Source: a virus. Taken from it: DNA of 32,266 nucleotides. Where the stretch lies: positions 1 through 32,266 of IMG/VR virus record IMGVR_UViG_3300007344_000127; one strand, given 5' to 3'. The notes under the pieces are model-generated. The model saw nothing but the letters and a program-made list of their open reading frames with translations, ran no database searches and was not told where the DNA came from. The stretch's first letter is position 1. Every line of letters begins with the position of its first letter. The translations under genes were made by a program, and so were the position numbers. This document shows positions 23,517 to 29,714 of this stretch, piece after piece.

Positions 23517-23886
23517 CTACCGCTTCACCTGCAGCCCTCTTGCAATCGTCACATCGACATTCTACCGCTATATAGCGGGAGATCGTGCCGCAGGCCGGTG
23601 GCAACTCGACCGGTCTCCCATGATCCTCACAATAGTGCCGCCATCTGCGCCGCTGCCGGTACGTCAACCCGGCAGCAAACATATGTGCAGACGGATCTGG
23701 CCGGGTGAAAAACACCCACCGGTGACAGTCGAGGTAGACAGGGCATGACTCGCAGATGTTCCTGCAGTAGTCTTGTCGAGCCAGCCCCATCTCAACCCCG
23801 ATGGCCTCCAAGAATTTCGGATTCCACGGTTTGCCCGGCGACTTGCAGGCGGCGTCCGCCATCCAATCACCGCTGTATAGCACCAT
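23494..23886 (-). CDS. WhiB-family regulator with extra Cys-rich C-terminus
   Basis: The 130-aa protein has the four-Cys iron-sulfur pattern of WhiB proteins: C14 (DAACKSPG), C45, C48 and C54 (ICESCPVYLDC), then GLTYRQRRRWRH at 73-84 in place of the G[VI]WGG turn and basic tail. WhiB proteins are restricted to actinobacteria and their phages and bind the primary sigma factor. After residue 85 a second Cys/His group (C86, H89, C99, C110, C112, C115) suggests a small zinc domain, not usual for short phage WhiBs. The gap between C14 and C45 is longer than the common range. The ATG overlaps the upstream gene by 20 bp. Confidence 0.85.
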   Translation of the reverse strand: MVLYSGDWMADAACKSPGKPWNPKFLEAIGVEMGLARQDYCRNICESCPVYLDCHRWVFFTRPDPSAHMFAAGLTYRQRRRWRHYCEDHGRPVELPPACGTISRYIAVECRCDDCKRAAGEAVDGEQQQT

Positions 23887-24019
23887 TGGCTATACGTTCC
23901 AGTTCGTCGATGATAGACGACAGTTGGGCGGCCTCCTCAGCCCCACGTGGCACCACACGCCTCAAATAGTAGCACATCAGACGTGCAGTGTGTGCGGATA
24001 CCGTTATCTTCAAAGACAT
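23867..24019 (-). CDS. Small helical protein upstream of whiB
   Basis: The 50-aa protein from ATG 24019 has a strong ribosome binding site (GAGAGGGGG, about 6 nt before ATG). Its sequence (SLKITVSAHTARLMCYYLRR, then a helix EEAAQLSSIIDELERIANGA) suggests a short strand and two helices. It follows a terminator-like hairpin, so it may be the first gene of a separate transcript (24019 to 21315) or depend on read-through. Function unknown. Confidence 0.65.
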   Translation of the reverse strand: MSLKITVSAHTARLMCYYLRRVVPRGAEEAAQLSSIIDELERIANGAIQR

Positions 24020-24042
24020 ATCTGCCCCCTCTCGAAGTAGGT

Positions 24043-24106
24043 GATGCCGGTCTGGAGATTCCCTACAACCCACCAACAAGTGAATATTAAACCCCAGACC
24101 GGCATC
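24043..24106 (-). terminator. Inverted repeat between SSB-like gene and the PrimPol block
   Basis: A perfect 13-bp inverted repeat (GATGCCGGTCTGG at 24043-24055 and its complement at 24094-24106) encloses 38 nt, right after the stop of the SSB-like gene. No T-run follows, so it may be a rho-dependent or partial terminator, or a processing site. The loop holds an AT-rich TTTAATATT that could be a -10. Confidence 0.6.
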
Positions 24107-24111
24107 GACTG

Positions 24112-24513
24112 TCAGAGCCAGTCGCCGTCGCCGTCGCTGGCGGCCTGCCCTGCTTCCATCTTTGCCCGGTACAGTTTCGGGGCGTTGTAGCCCTTCTTCG
24201 CTGGCTCACCGAGAGCGTGATGTTCGATGGTGAGTTTCGAGCCGATCATCGTTGAGACCTTGGCCTTGGCCGCTGCCTCTTTGATGGCGGTGACCATATT
24301 GCCACGAACCCAAACCGCAACAGCGCCGTCGGCAGTATCAAGATCGAACACCCAGACGTGCTTGGGGTCTCCGTTTGGCCATGTCCGCAGTTCGCCGTCC
24401 ATGTCTCGATCTTCGAGTTTCCGGGTGTTGGTGATCACACCCTCTGCACGGTCACCCACGTCACGGAATGACACCGCTGGCAGGCTGTTACTGGTTGATA
24501 GGAAATCGTCCAT
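24112..24513 (-). CDS. Putative single-stranded DNA-binding protein
   Basis: This 133-aa protein resembles an actinophage family with an OB-type layout: MDDFLSTSNSLPAVSFRDVG, then EGVITNTRKLEDRDMDGELR, WPNGDPKHVWVFDLDT, AVWVRGNMVTAIKEAAAKAK, and GSKLTIEHHALGEPAKKGYN. It ends in an acidic tip (SDGDGDWL) like the partner-binding tail of SSB proteins. It lies directly after the RecB-like nuclease, with its ATG right behind TAAGGAGAAC, which fits a shared role in recombination or replication. Function inferred from family resemblance and tail. Confidence 0.7.
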   Translation of the reverse strand: MDDFLSTSNSLPAVSFRDVGDRAEGVITNTRKLEDRDMDGELRTWPNGDPKHVWVFDLDTADGAVAVWVRGNMVTAIKEAAAKAKVSTMIGSKLTIEHHALGEPAKKGYNAPKLYRAKMEAGQAASDGDGDWL

Positions 24514-24514
24514 T

Positions 24515-26026
24515 TTAGTTCTCCTTAGTTGTATTGATGGACATTTGGCCGTCAGGCCTTATGATGATCTCGCCCGTGCGGGCAAGTTCGGGCAGAGCCT
24601 CCAACAATGTGGCGGTCTGCTCGACTGTGAGCCAGCCGACGATCTCGCCGGCCGTTTCCGATTGTAACCCGGTCAGATGGCGCAACACCCCGAGAGCGAT
24701 GTCAGCATCTGGCCAGTCGCTGGTCAGTTGCACCAGCAGTCGTGCGATCTCAAACCGGCGGACAGATGGCCGCTGCCTAAGCGATATCGACGCACCGGCG
24801 CTGTTTGCCTCTTTGGCGATCTGCATGATGATCTCCTGCTGCGCCTCCGGCAGCGACTCGATCTTGGTTTGTAACGCTGCCACGTCCGATTCTTTGACCC
24901 GCCGGCCTTCTTTCGGTTTGTCCCTGACCAACGGCACCTGTGTTTTTGGCGGTTCCGGTTTCTGTTTCGTCGGGTCGTCCCCGGCAAACGGCGCCTCCAA
25001 CACTGTCTCGATCCAGTTGAGACAGGCCACGATCTCGTCGACCTCCAGTTGGCTGTAGACATGGTCGGCTGACAGTTTCGGGATACCGGCCGGCCAGTAC
25101 CCGCCCAACAGGTCACGGCCGGTGTCATACCCGAGGATGGTGGCCACCCGGCTCTTCAACCAGACACGCTGTGCATCCGGTTTGCTTCCGGTGGCCTCTC
25201 CTTTGGCTTCCCTTGCGTCAGAGACCGGTCGAGGCATGTCGGCAGGGGTCAGACGCACGAGAGGCTCCCCGGAGCGCTCCGCCTGTCTCACTTGGAAAGC
25301 CAGATCGGCCAACCGCAGCCCTTCCTCAACATCGACCTCGTACATCGCCGGCTCACCACCATCGGCCGGGATATGGGCGATATAGGCCGAGCGGGTGTCA
25401 ACCCCGAGCGGCCGCCGTTCCCCGGTGGCGATATCATAGATGTCGCTGGTGGCGTAGATCGCCAACTGCACCATATAGGCCAACGGCCGCTTACCGATCG
25501 ACTTCCCTGTCTTCTTGTCGACCACCACACAACGGCCATCGGTCGTCACACAGATGTTATCTAAAGAGCCGGCCGCCTCGAACCGGTCATTCACCACTGT
25601 CACCTCGATCAAATCGGGAGCCGGCTGCCAACCGAGGCCATCCAACAACGTCTGCCACGCCTGTACAGGTGCGAGAAACTCACCGGCGACCGACCCGACA
25701 TCGAGCGTCCCGGCATCAACCTGAGCCAACACATCGTGGATGGCGGTGCCAGTGTTCGCAGCACGAGACGCACCACCAGCATCCATCATCTGCTGCACCA
25801 ACCCGTCGAGTTTCCGGTCGTCGTCTTTCGCAGCGGTCGCCAACGACATCAGATCCGTCCGGTTGATCGCACCCAACAGCACCATCCGCTGCTTCCACTT
25901 GTTCAACCCGAACTGGTTCTCCAACGTCTGACCGTACGACGACACCCGGCTGTAGGCGACAGGTTTCCCACCGCCCGCCGGGACAATCAACGGCCGACCC
26001 CAACGGTCTCTATTGAAATCGGTCAT
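24515..26026 (-). CDS. RecB/Cas4-like exonuclease (PD-(D/E)XK)
   Basis: This 503-aa protein has a RecB-type nuclease core between residues 90 and 195: NTGTAIHDVL with H97, E141 (LIEVTVVN), D156 (AAGSLDNICV), D170-K-K172 (VVVDKKTGKS), and the Q187/Y191 motif (YMVQLAIYA). Phages use such enzymes as recombination exonucleases with SSB or annealing partners. Residues about 320-503 are an extra helical region without a clear family. Residues near 264-285 (TPADMPRPVSDAREAKGEAT) are encoded by the 32-bp sequence repeated at 19782-19813. The start overlaps the upstream dUTPase stop (ATGA). Confidence 0.85.
   Translation of the reverse strand: MTDFNRDRWGRPLIVPAGGGKPVAYSRVSSYGQTLENQFGLNKWKQRMVLLGAINRTDLMSLATAAKDDDRKLDGLVQQMMDAGGASRAANTGTAIHDVLAQVDAGTLDVGSVAGEFLAPVQAWQTLLDGLGWQPAPDLIEVTVVNDRFEAAGSLDNICVTTDGRCVVVDKKTGKSIGKRPLAYMVQLAIYATSDIYDIATGERRPLGVDTRSAYIAHIPADGGEPAMYEVDVEEGLRLADLAFQVRQAERSGEPLVRLTPADMPRPVSDAREAKGEATGSKPDAQRVWLKSRVATILGYDTGRDLLGGYWPAGIPKLSADHVYSQLEVDEIVACLNWIETVLEAPFAGDDPTKQKPEPPKTQVPLVRDKPKEGRRVKESDVAALQTKIESLPEAQQEIIMQIAKEANSAGASISLRQRPSVRRFEIARLLVQLTSDWPDADIALGVLRHLTGLQSETAGEIVGWLTVEQTATLLEALPELARTGEIIIRPDGQMSINTTKEN
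25191..25222. repeat. 32-bp inverted repeat, copy B (inside the nuclease gene)
   Basis: Exact reverse complement of 19782-19813; the flanking GCATGTCGGCAGG (about 25233-25246) is also shared. The coding copy is in frame, so it is probably the source of the intergenic copy. Confidence 0.9.
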
Positions 26027-26859
26027 CGTCCCGTACTCCCAAACCCTGTCGCACCACGCTCCGAATCGGACAACGTCCCCTCAACCCAACGGTACCGGTT
26101 AGCCACCAGATCGAACGGAACAATCTGTGCGACCCGCTCACCCGGCTCGATCGTCTGCGCATATTCACCGATATTCTGTACACAGGCAAACAGTTCGCCA
26201 CGGTAGCCGGCATCGATCACCGACGGAGCGACAAACATCCGACGCTGAAACGTCGAAGACCGGCCAAGGATCAAACACCACACGCCCGGCGGGAACTCGA
26301 CACCGATACCGGCCTCAACGTTCACCATCTCACCCGGTTGTATCGTCAACGGCTCACTGCCCGAATAGTGCAGATCGAACCCGGCATCGCCCTCTTTCCC
26401 TGCCCGAGGTGCGACACCACCCGACAACGGCTGCCACTTAGCAACCTGCTGGTCACGCTTACCGAGTGCCACCTGATAAGCCTTATCGACAGCAAACTGC
26501 CTGTAACGAGGATCGAAGATATAGGCGCCCGAATAGCGCAGGATCACCGAGTTCTCCGGTTTGATATCGGTAACCACCACCATCGGGATATTCCACTCAC
26601 GAGCCAACGCCATCTCAAACGGCACACCAAGCGAATGGTCAGCCTCCATCATCACCACGACCAACACCGAAGCGTCACGCAACGCCGACTCGTTGACCCG
26701 CTGCACCCTCGAGGGCGGCGGTTTCTTCGAACCCCAAGCCAGATACGGCGAGAACACGGTCAGCCCCGCCTCGATCAGCATACTGCGGAAAGTGGCCGCA
26801 TGTCTAGCAGTCACACCGTCAGTGGAGCGGTCAATCGGCTGTGCAAGATAAGCAATCAC
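26023..26859 (-). CDS. Deoxyribosyltransferase-like / dUTPase fusion
   Basis: The 278-aa protein joins two nucleotide-pool domains. Residues 1-130 resemble nucleoside 2-deoxyribosyltransferases or DNPH1-like N-glycosidases: IAYLAQPIDRS at the start, AGLTVFSPYLAW, then a loop with N56, and ADHSLGVPFEMALA with the presumed catalytic E82. Residues 147-278 are a trimeric dUTPase with all five motifs: DAGFD at 158, GRSSTF at 199, VIDAGYRGE at 214, GERVAQIV at 240 and RGATGFGSTGR at 268. dUTPase turns dUTP to dUMP and keeps uracil out of DNA. The first domain may break down an unwanted deoxynucleotide. The gene overlaps both neighbours by 4 bp. Confidence 0.85.
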   Translation of the reverse strand: MIAYLAQPIDRSTDGVTARHAATFRSMLIEAGLTVFSPYLAWGSKKPPPSRVQRVNESALRDASVLVVVMMEADHSLGVPFEMALAREWNIPMVVVTDIKPENSVILRYSGAYIFDPRYRQFAVDKAYQVALGKRDQQVAKWQPLSGGVAPRAGKEGDAGFDLHYSGSEPLTIQPGEMVNVEAGIGVEFPPGVWCLILGRSSTFQRRMFVAPSVIDAGYRGELFACVQNIGEYAQTIEPGERVAQIVPFDLVANRYRWVEGTLSDSERGATGFGSTGR

Positions 26860-27101
26860 CCCAACCTCCCACGGTACAGACCACGAAGAGCCGGATCAGG
26901 CTCGATCGTCTCGATATGTGACACCCCGTCGGCGTCGACCCACGCCACATGGCGGGTCAGCCCGGTGACGTTAGCCAACACCTGATCGTCGGCGATAGCC
27001 CGGGCGATCGGGAACCCCGGCGGCGGAATCCACAACGGCCGCTGCGGATATTCGGCCAACAGCCGATCACGATGCGGGTTGTCCTTGTTTACATTGCTCA
27101 C
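26856..27101 (-). CDS. Small early protein, unknown function
   Basis: The 81-aa protein probably starts at GTG 27101, overlapping the upstream stop (GTGA), with AAGGAG about 10 nt before it; a GTG at 27110 is too close to that site. The middle part (LLAEYPQRPLWIPPPGFPIA) is Pro-rich and precedes a beta-rich end (TRHVAWVDADGVSHIETIEP). No family recognised. It lies between the MazG-like and the fusion dUTPase genes, inside the nucleotide operon, so a role in pool metabolism or regulation is possible. Confidence 0.62.
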   Translation of the reverse strand: MSNVNKDNPHRDRLLAEYPQRPLWIPPPGFPIARAIADDQVLANVTGLTRHVAWVDADGVSHIETIEPDPALRGLYRGRLG

Positions 27102-27409
27102 AGTTTCCACGCTCCTTCTCTAGCGGAAAGCACCATTTTGGAATAGACAGATATATCGAACCACGTGTCGTCCGAGGCGACCTCGCCCCGTTCAACAGCG
27201 GAAGTCACACGGGCAACCTTGCCCAAAAGGTAGAACATACAGCCGATCTCCATAGCCTCGACATCGCTGACCGGATCGACCCTGTGTTGCAGTTCGCACA
27301 TCTTCCGGCCGATCTCGACCAGATCACGAGAGCCATACTCCTCCATCTTAGCGACGGTGGCATCGGCCTCTTTCATCGCTTGAGCGATCCACCACTGTTT
27401 CAGGCTCAT
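27098..27409 (-). CDS. MazG-like nucleotide pyrophosphohydrolase candidate (possible MazZ)
   Basis: This 103-aa all-helical protein resembles MazG-like or Nmad1-like phage families: KEADATVAKMEEYGSRDLVE in the first helix pair, then EAMEIGCMFYLLGKVARVTS and GEVASDDTWFDISVYSKMV, where E, K-x-x-R and the DDTxxDIxxY pattern are the usual signature residues. Such enzymes cut NTP or dNTP to NMP plus pyrophosphate. It is translationally coupled to the PurZ-like gene (ATGA overlap, 27406-27409). In Z-DNA phages the enzyme MazZ supplies dGMP for PurZ; this protein is a good candidate for that step. The family assignment is by pattern, and the substrate is inference. Confidence 0.6.
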   Translation of the reverse strand: MSLKQWWIAQAMKEADATVAKMEEYGSRDLVEIGRKMCELQHRVDPVSDVEAMEIGCMFYLLGKVARVTSAVERGEVASDDTWFDISVYSKMVLSAREGAWKL

Positions 27410-28446
27410 CGGAACACCATCGTCGATGCGCTAGTGCCGAAAGCAGAGAAACACATGCCGAGTTCATCCTCGACCTGTTCAATCCACGCCATCGCACGCT
27501 CCTCAATATCGGACATCAACATCGTGCCTTCCAGATCGGGGTCGAGATAATCGACCATGGTCAACGCAAGGTGCAGTTTCTCGTTCGCTGCGCCACCGTT
27601 GCCGGTGATCGCCATACGGGCTGCTTGGTGATCCCACTCAGCAACACGCCGGATCTTTTGAGTGACCGTGGTACGCTCCGGCTGGATATAGCCACCGCTG
27701 CGACCCTCGAGCACATCCCACGAGATCTCTTTGCCCATCTCGCCGCTGTTGCCAGCCACCCGGATCGGATAGGTGCGGAACACCAGCCAGATCTCCGGCC
27801 TGTTCAACGGGGTGACACCAGCCTGAGCGACAACATCGATCGCTCGACAGTCGTTGGTGGTCGACTGCGGGTAGTGGCCAGCATGCAACCCTAGGTGGTA
27901 GCCCTGCGTGCCCTCGATGAGGATGTTAACGCCAGACTGGTGTCGATCGTTGAGCATCGCCGACGTATCGGTCAGATACGGCAGTAGGTCGTCCACGTCA
28001 CGGGCTGTGCGTGCCTTGCGCAACATCCGAGCCGCACGTGACGCACCGATCCCCTTGCCCGTCGAACCAACCTCGCCGACCAGATCGGTCTCCTGCTGTT
28101 TGTGCTCGTCGTCTATGATCGTCGCCTCGCTGTCGATGAACAACCGGTCGGCCACCGGATGACCAGCGTCCTCCAACATCTTGATCTCAGCGAACAAAAC
28201 CGCCAGATCGATCTCCGACCCGGCAGCGATCACCAACTCGGCCTCATGGTCAACCGCCGCAGCGACCGGGATAGTGCGCAGCGGGAACCGGACACCGTTC
28301 TCGTCGACCACCGTGTGACCAGCGTTTGCGCCGCCCACCCGGACAGCAACCGGGACATCTCTAGTCTGGTGCAGTTGCGCAGCCACATGGCCTTTTGCCT
28401 CGCTGCCATACTGGCCACCAACCACGCAATAAATCGTGCCTGCCAT
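27406..28446 (-). CDS. purZ: PurZ-like adenylosuccinate synthetase (2-aminoadenine pathway)
   Basis: This 346-aa protein is a PurA-family enzyme, but short (PurA is about 430 aa) and close to the length of phage PurZ. The P-loop-like segment reads GGQYGSEAKGH (residues 10-20): the catalytic Asp of PurA (GDEGKGK) is replaced by S15. Other PurA landmarks are kept: RVGGANAGHT with H44, GSTGKGIG, IEGTQGYHLGLHAGHYP, FRTYPIRVAGNSGE and a C-terminal MVDYLDP. PurZ joins Asp to dGMP to give N6-succino-2-amino-dAMP, which host PurB then converts to dZMP. It is coupled to the MazG-like gene and follows 28957 by 1 bp, behind AGGAAAG. Confidence 0.88.
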   Translation of the reverse strand: MAGTIYCVVGGQYGSEAKGHVAAQLHQTRDVPVAVRVGGANAGHTVVDENGVRFPLRTIPVAAAVDHEAELVIAAGSEIDLAVLFAEIKMLEDAGHPVADRLFIDSEATIIDDEHKQQETDLVGEVGSTGKGIGASRAARMLRKARTARDVDDLLPYLTDTSAMLNDRHQSGVNILIEGTQGYHLGLHAGHYPQSTTNDCRAIDVVAQAGVTPLNRPEIWLVFRTYPIRVAGNSGEMGKEISWDVLEGRSGGYIQPERTTVTQKIRRVAEWDHQAARMAITGNGGAANEKLHLALTMVDYLDPDLEGTMLMSDIEERAMAWIEQVEDELGMCFSAFGTSASTMVFR

Positions 28447-28447
28447 T

Positions 28448-28957
28448 TTACTTTCCTGCTTTCTGTATCATTAGTTTGCCGCCACCAGTGTGGCGAGAAC
28501 AAGTCGGTGCCGACAGCACCGGGAGAAGGGTCGTCACCGTGGTGCCACATATCCGACATTTCCACGTGATCGGCTCCGGAGTCAGTTCGCTCGGTTCGTC
28601 CTCTTCGAGGTCGGCGATCGACTTGTCGATCCGGTTGATCAACGCCGACAGAGAGAACACCGCCGATGCCGTACGCCGGCCATAGTTGCCCCGGTGGATC
28701 TCCAACTGGCAGATCACCGGGTGGGCGCCGGCTGTGTAACGGATCGCCAGCGTAGCCTTGGCCTCACTGGCCAACATCCGCAACGTCTCCAACTCCGGCC
28801 GGGTCAACTCGTATCGGGGATGGTCTCCTCGGATGTCGAATGCAACACCGAGGTCGTTGACCGATTGGTCGTTGTGGAACTGGTTGCTGCTGGCGATCGA
28901 GTCGAGGAACGGCCAGCAGGCGTCCGAGATCGTGATGGCTGTTGTTTGGTTGCTCAT
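28448..28957 (-). CDS. Early protein with C-terminal zinc motif, upstream of purZ
   Basis: The protein is 169 aa from ATG 28957, which sits behind AAAAGGAACCAAT; the frame is open further upstream but that part copies the leader module. The N-terminal 120 residues are mixed alpha/beta with ELTRPELETLRMLASEAKAT and ISDACWPFLDS as long helices. Near the end, KCRICGTTVTTLLPVLSAPT followed by CSRH gives a CxxC-CxxH zinc site. It shares the start MSNQTT with the upstream gene at 29225. It ends 1 bp before purZ and its last codons hold the purZ ribosome binding site. No family recognised; a DNA- or protein-binding regulator is possible. Confidence 0.7.
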   Translation of the reverse strand: MSNQTTAITISDACWPFLDSIASSNQFHNDQSVNDLGVAFDIRGDHPRYELTRPELETLRMLASEAKATLAIRYTAGAHPVICQLEIHRGNYGRRTASAVFSLSALINRIDKSIADLEEDEPSELTPEPITWKCRICGTTVTTLLPVLSAPTCSRHTGGGKLMIQKAGK

Positions 28958-28991
28958 TTCATTGGTTCCTTTTGGTTTGGTTCGGTTCGGT

Positions 28992-29261
28992 TCAGGATTC
29001 TGCGGTGATGAAGTCACGGAGGGCATCGATGATGTCGCCCTTGCCCTCGACCAGCACGTCGCCGTCCATCTTGATCTGATAGGTGCGGGTCATGCTGCGG
29101 GTCACGATCTCGTAGCCTTGGATCGACCAGTACCAGCGGCCGCCGATGATCCCTTCATCCTTGATGCCCATTTCGTTTGCGATCTCGCAAACCTGATCGT
29201 ATGTGAGGGTTGTTTGGTTGCTCATTTCATTGGTTCCTTTTTGGTTCGTTGTTTTGCTCAT
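28992..29261 (-). CDS. Leaderless early protein with a second internal start
   Basis: The frame opens with a leaderless ATG at 29261 (89 aa, MSKTTNQKGTNEMSNQTT). An internal in-frame ATG at 29225 has its own AAAAAGGAACC site and would give a 77-aa form (MSNQTTLTYDQVCEIANEMG). The body contains EIANEMGIKDEGIIGGRWYW and YQIKMDGDVLVEGKGDIIDA, an alpha/beta domain of unknown family. Either or both starts may be used. It is the first gene of the nucleotide/replication operon that includes purZ. The 12 N-terminal residues appear to be translated leader, not part of the fold. Confidence 0.7.
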   Translation of the reverse strand: MSKTTNQKGTNEMSNQTTLTYDQVCEIANEMGIKDEGIIGGRWYWSIQGYEIVTRSMTRTYQIKMDGDVLVEGKGDIIDALRDFITAES

Positions 29262-29267
29262 ATTTAT

Positions 29268-29297
29268 ATTTTAGACTATGGAGACAATCCGTGTCAA
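29268..29297 (-). promoter_or_regulatory. Leaderless early promoter (copy 3), drives the purZ operon
   Basis: -35 TTGACA (29292-29297), 18-bp spacer containing ATTGTCTC and CATAGTC, -10 TAAAAT (29268-29273), 6 nt to ATG 29261. Nearly identical to the promoters at 20925 and 21284. Confidence 0.85.
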
Positions 29298-29307
29298 GTC
29301 AGAAGTG

Positions 29308-29583
29308 TCACTCCCAACTGTGCCACCAATCGACAGCCACTTCGAGGCTGTTGCGCTCGTCGTCAAGATCGGTCTCCCAAGCGTCAAGAGCCGTCTGGAT
29401 CTCCGGGTGACGGTCAACCATGACCTCAACAATGGCCATCTGTACGACGACCAGATCACGGGTTTTGCCAGCCCGGACGGCTCCATCTTTGAGTGATGCC
29501 TTGGCGAGTTGGATGAGGGTCTCGTCCGGGTTGCCGCCGATGACCTGCTTGATTGCTTGGATTGGTGTCTGTGTTTTGCTCAT
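29308..29583 (-). CDS. Leaderless early protein, unknown function
   Basis: The 91-aa acidic, helical protein starts at ATG 29583 with a -10 box 6 nt upstream. The first residues (MSKTQTPIQ) again match the cassette start. Further parts are IGGNPDETLIQLAKASLKDG, TRDLVVVQMAIVEVMVDRHP and ALDAWETDLDDERNSLEVAV, ending in VDWWHSWE. It has its own promoter, just downstream of the second near-palindrome, and ends 11 bp before the -35 of the next promoter. No family recognised. Confidence 0.72.
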   Translation of the reverse strand: MSKTQTPIQAIKQVIGGNPDETLIQLAKASLKDGAVRAGKTRDLVVVQMAIVEVMVDRHPEIQTALDAWETDLDDERNSLEVAVDWWHSWE

Positions 29584-29589
29584 ATTTTT

Positions 29590-29618
29590 ATTTTACCAGA
29601 TCGGACAAGTCGAGACAA
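29590..29618 (-). promoter_or_regulatory. Leaderless early promoter (copy 4)
   Basis: -35 TTGTCT (29613-29618), 17-bp spacer containing CTTGTCCG, -10 TAAAAT (29590-29595), 6 nt to ATG 29583. It matches the promoter at 8533-8561 in all but a few bases. Confidence 0.8.
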
Positions 29619-29623
29619 CATCA

Positions 29624-29651
29624 GAAGATTATTGTAATTGCAACAATCTTC
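29624..29651. repeat. 28-bp near-palindrome, copy 2 (inverted)
   Basis: Arms GAAGATTATTGT and GCAACAATCTTC around AATT. It is the exact reverse complement of copy 1 (8567-8594), although the promoter beside it lies in the same orientation in both places. It sits 5 bp upstream of the -35. Confidence 0.78.
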
Positions 29652-29665
29652 GACAAACATGAAAA

Positions 29666-29706
29666 GACCCCGGCACGGAAAATGAGCAAAACACCGTGCC
29701 GGGGTC
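29666..29706 (-). terminator. Intrinsic terminator of the 31245-29715 operon
   Basis: A perfect 13-bp GC-rich stem (29666-29678 with 29694-29706; GACCCCGGCACGG) and a 15-nt loop are followed by TTTTC on the minus strand. The loop holds ATGAGCAAAACA on the plus strand, the same bases as the common early-gene start. Confidence 0.88.
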
Positions 29707-29714
29707 GTCCCTCA

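Noticed and set aside
27406-28446. Ordinary PurA for host-like purine synthesis
   Set aside because: The catalytic Asp is replaced by Ser and the protein is about 80 residues shorter than bacterial PurA, both in line with PurZ.
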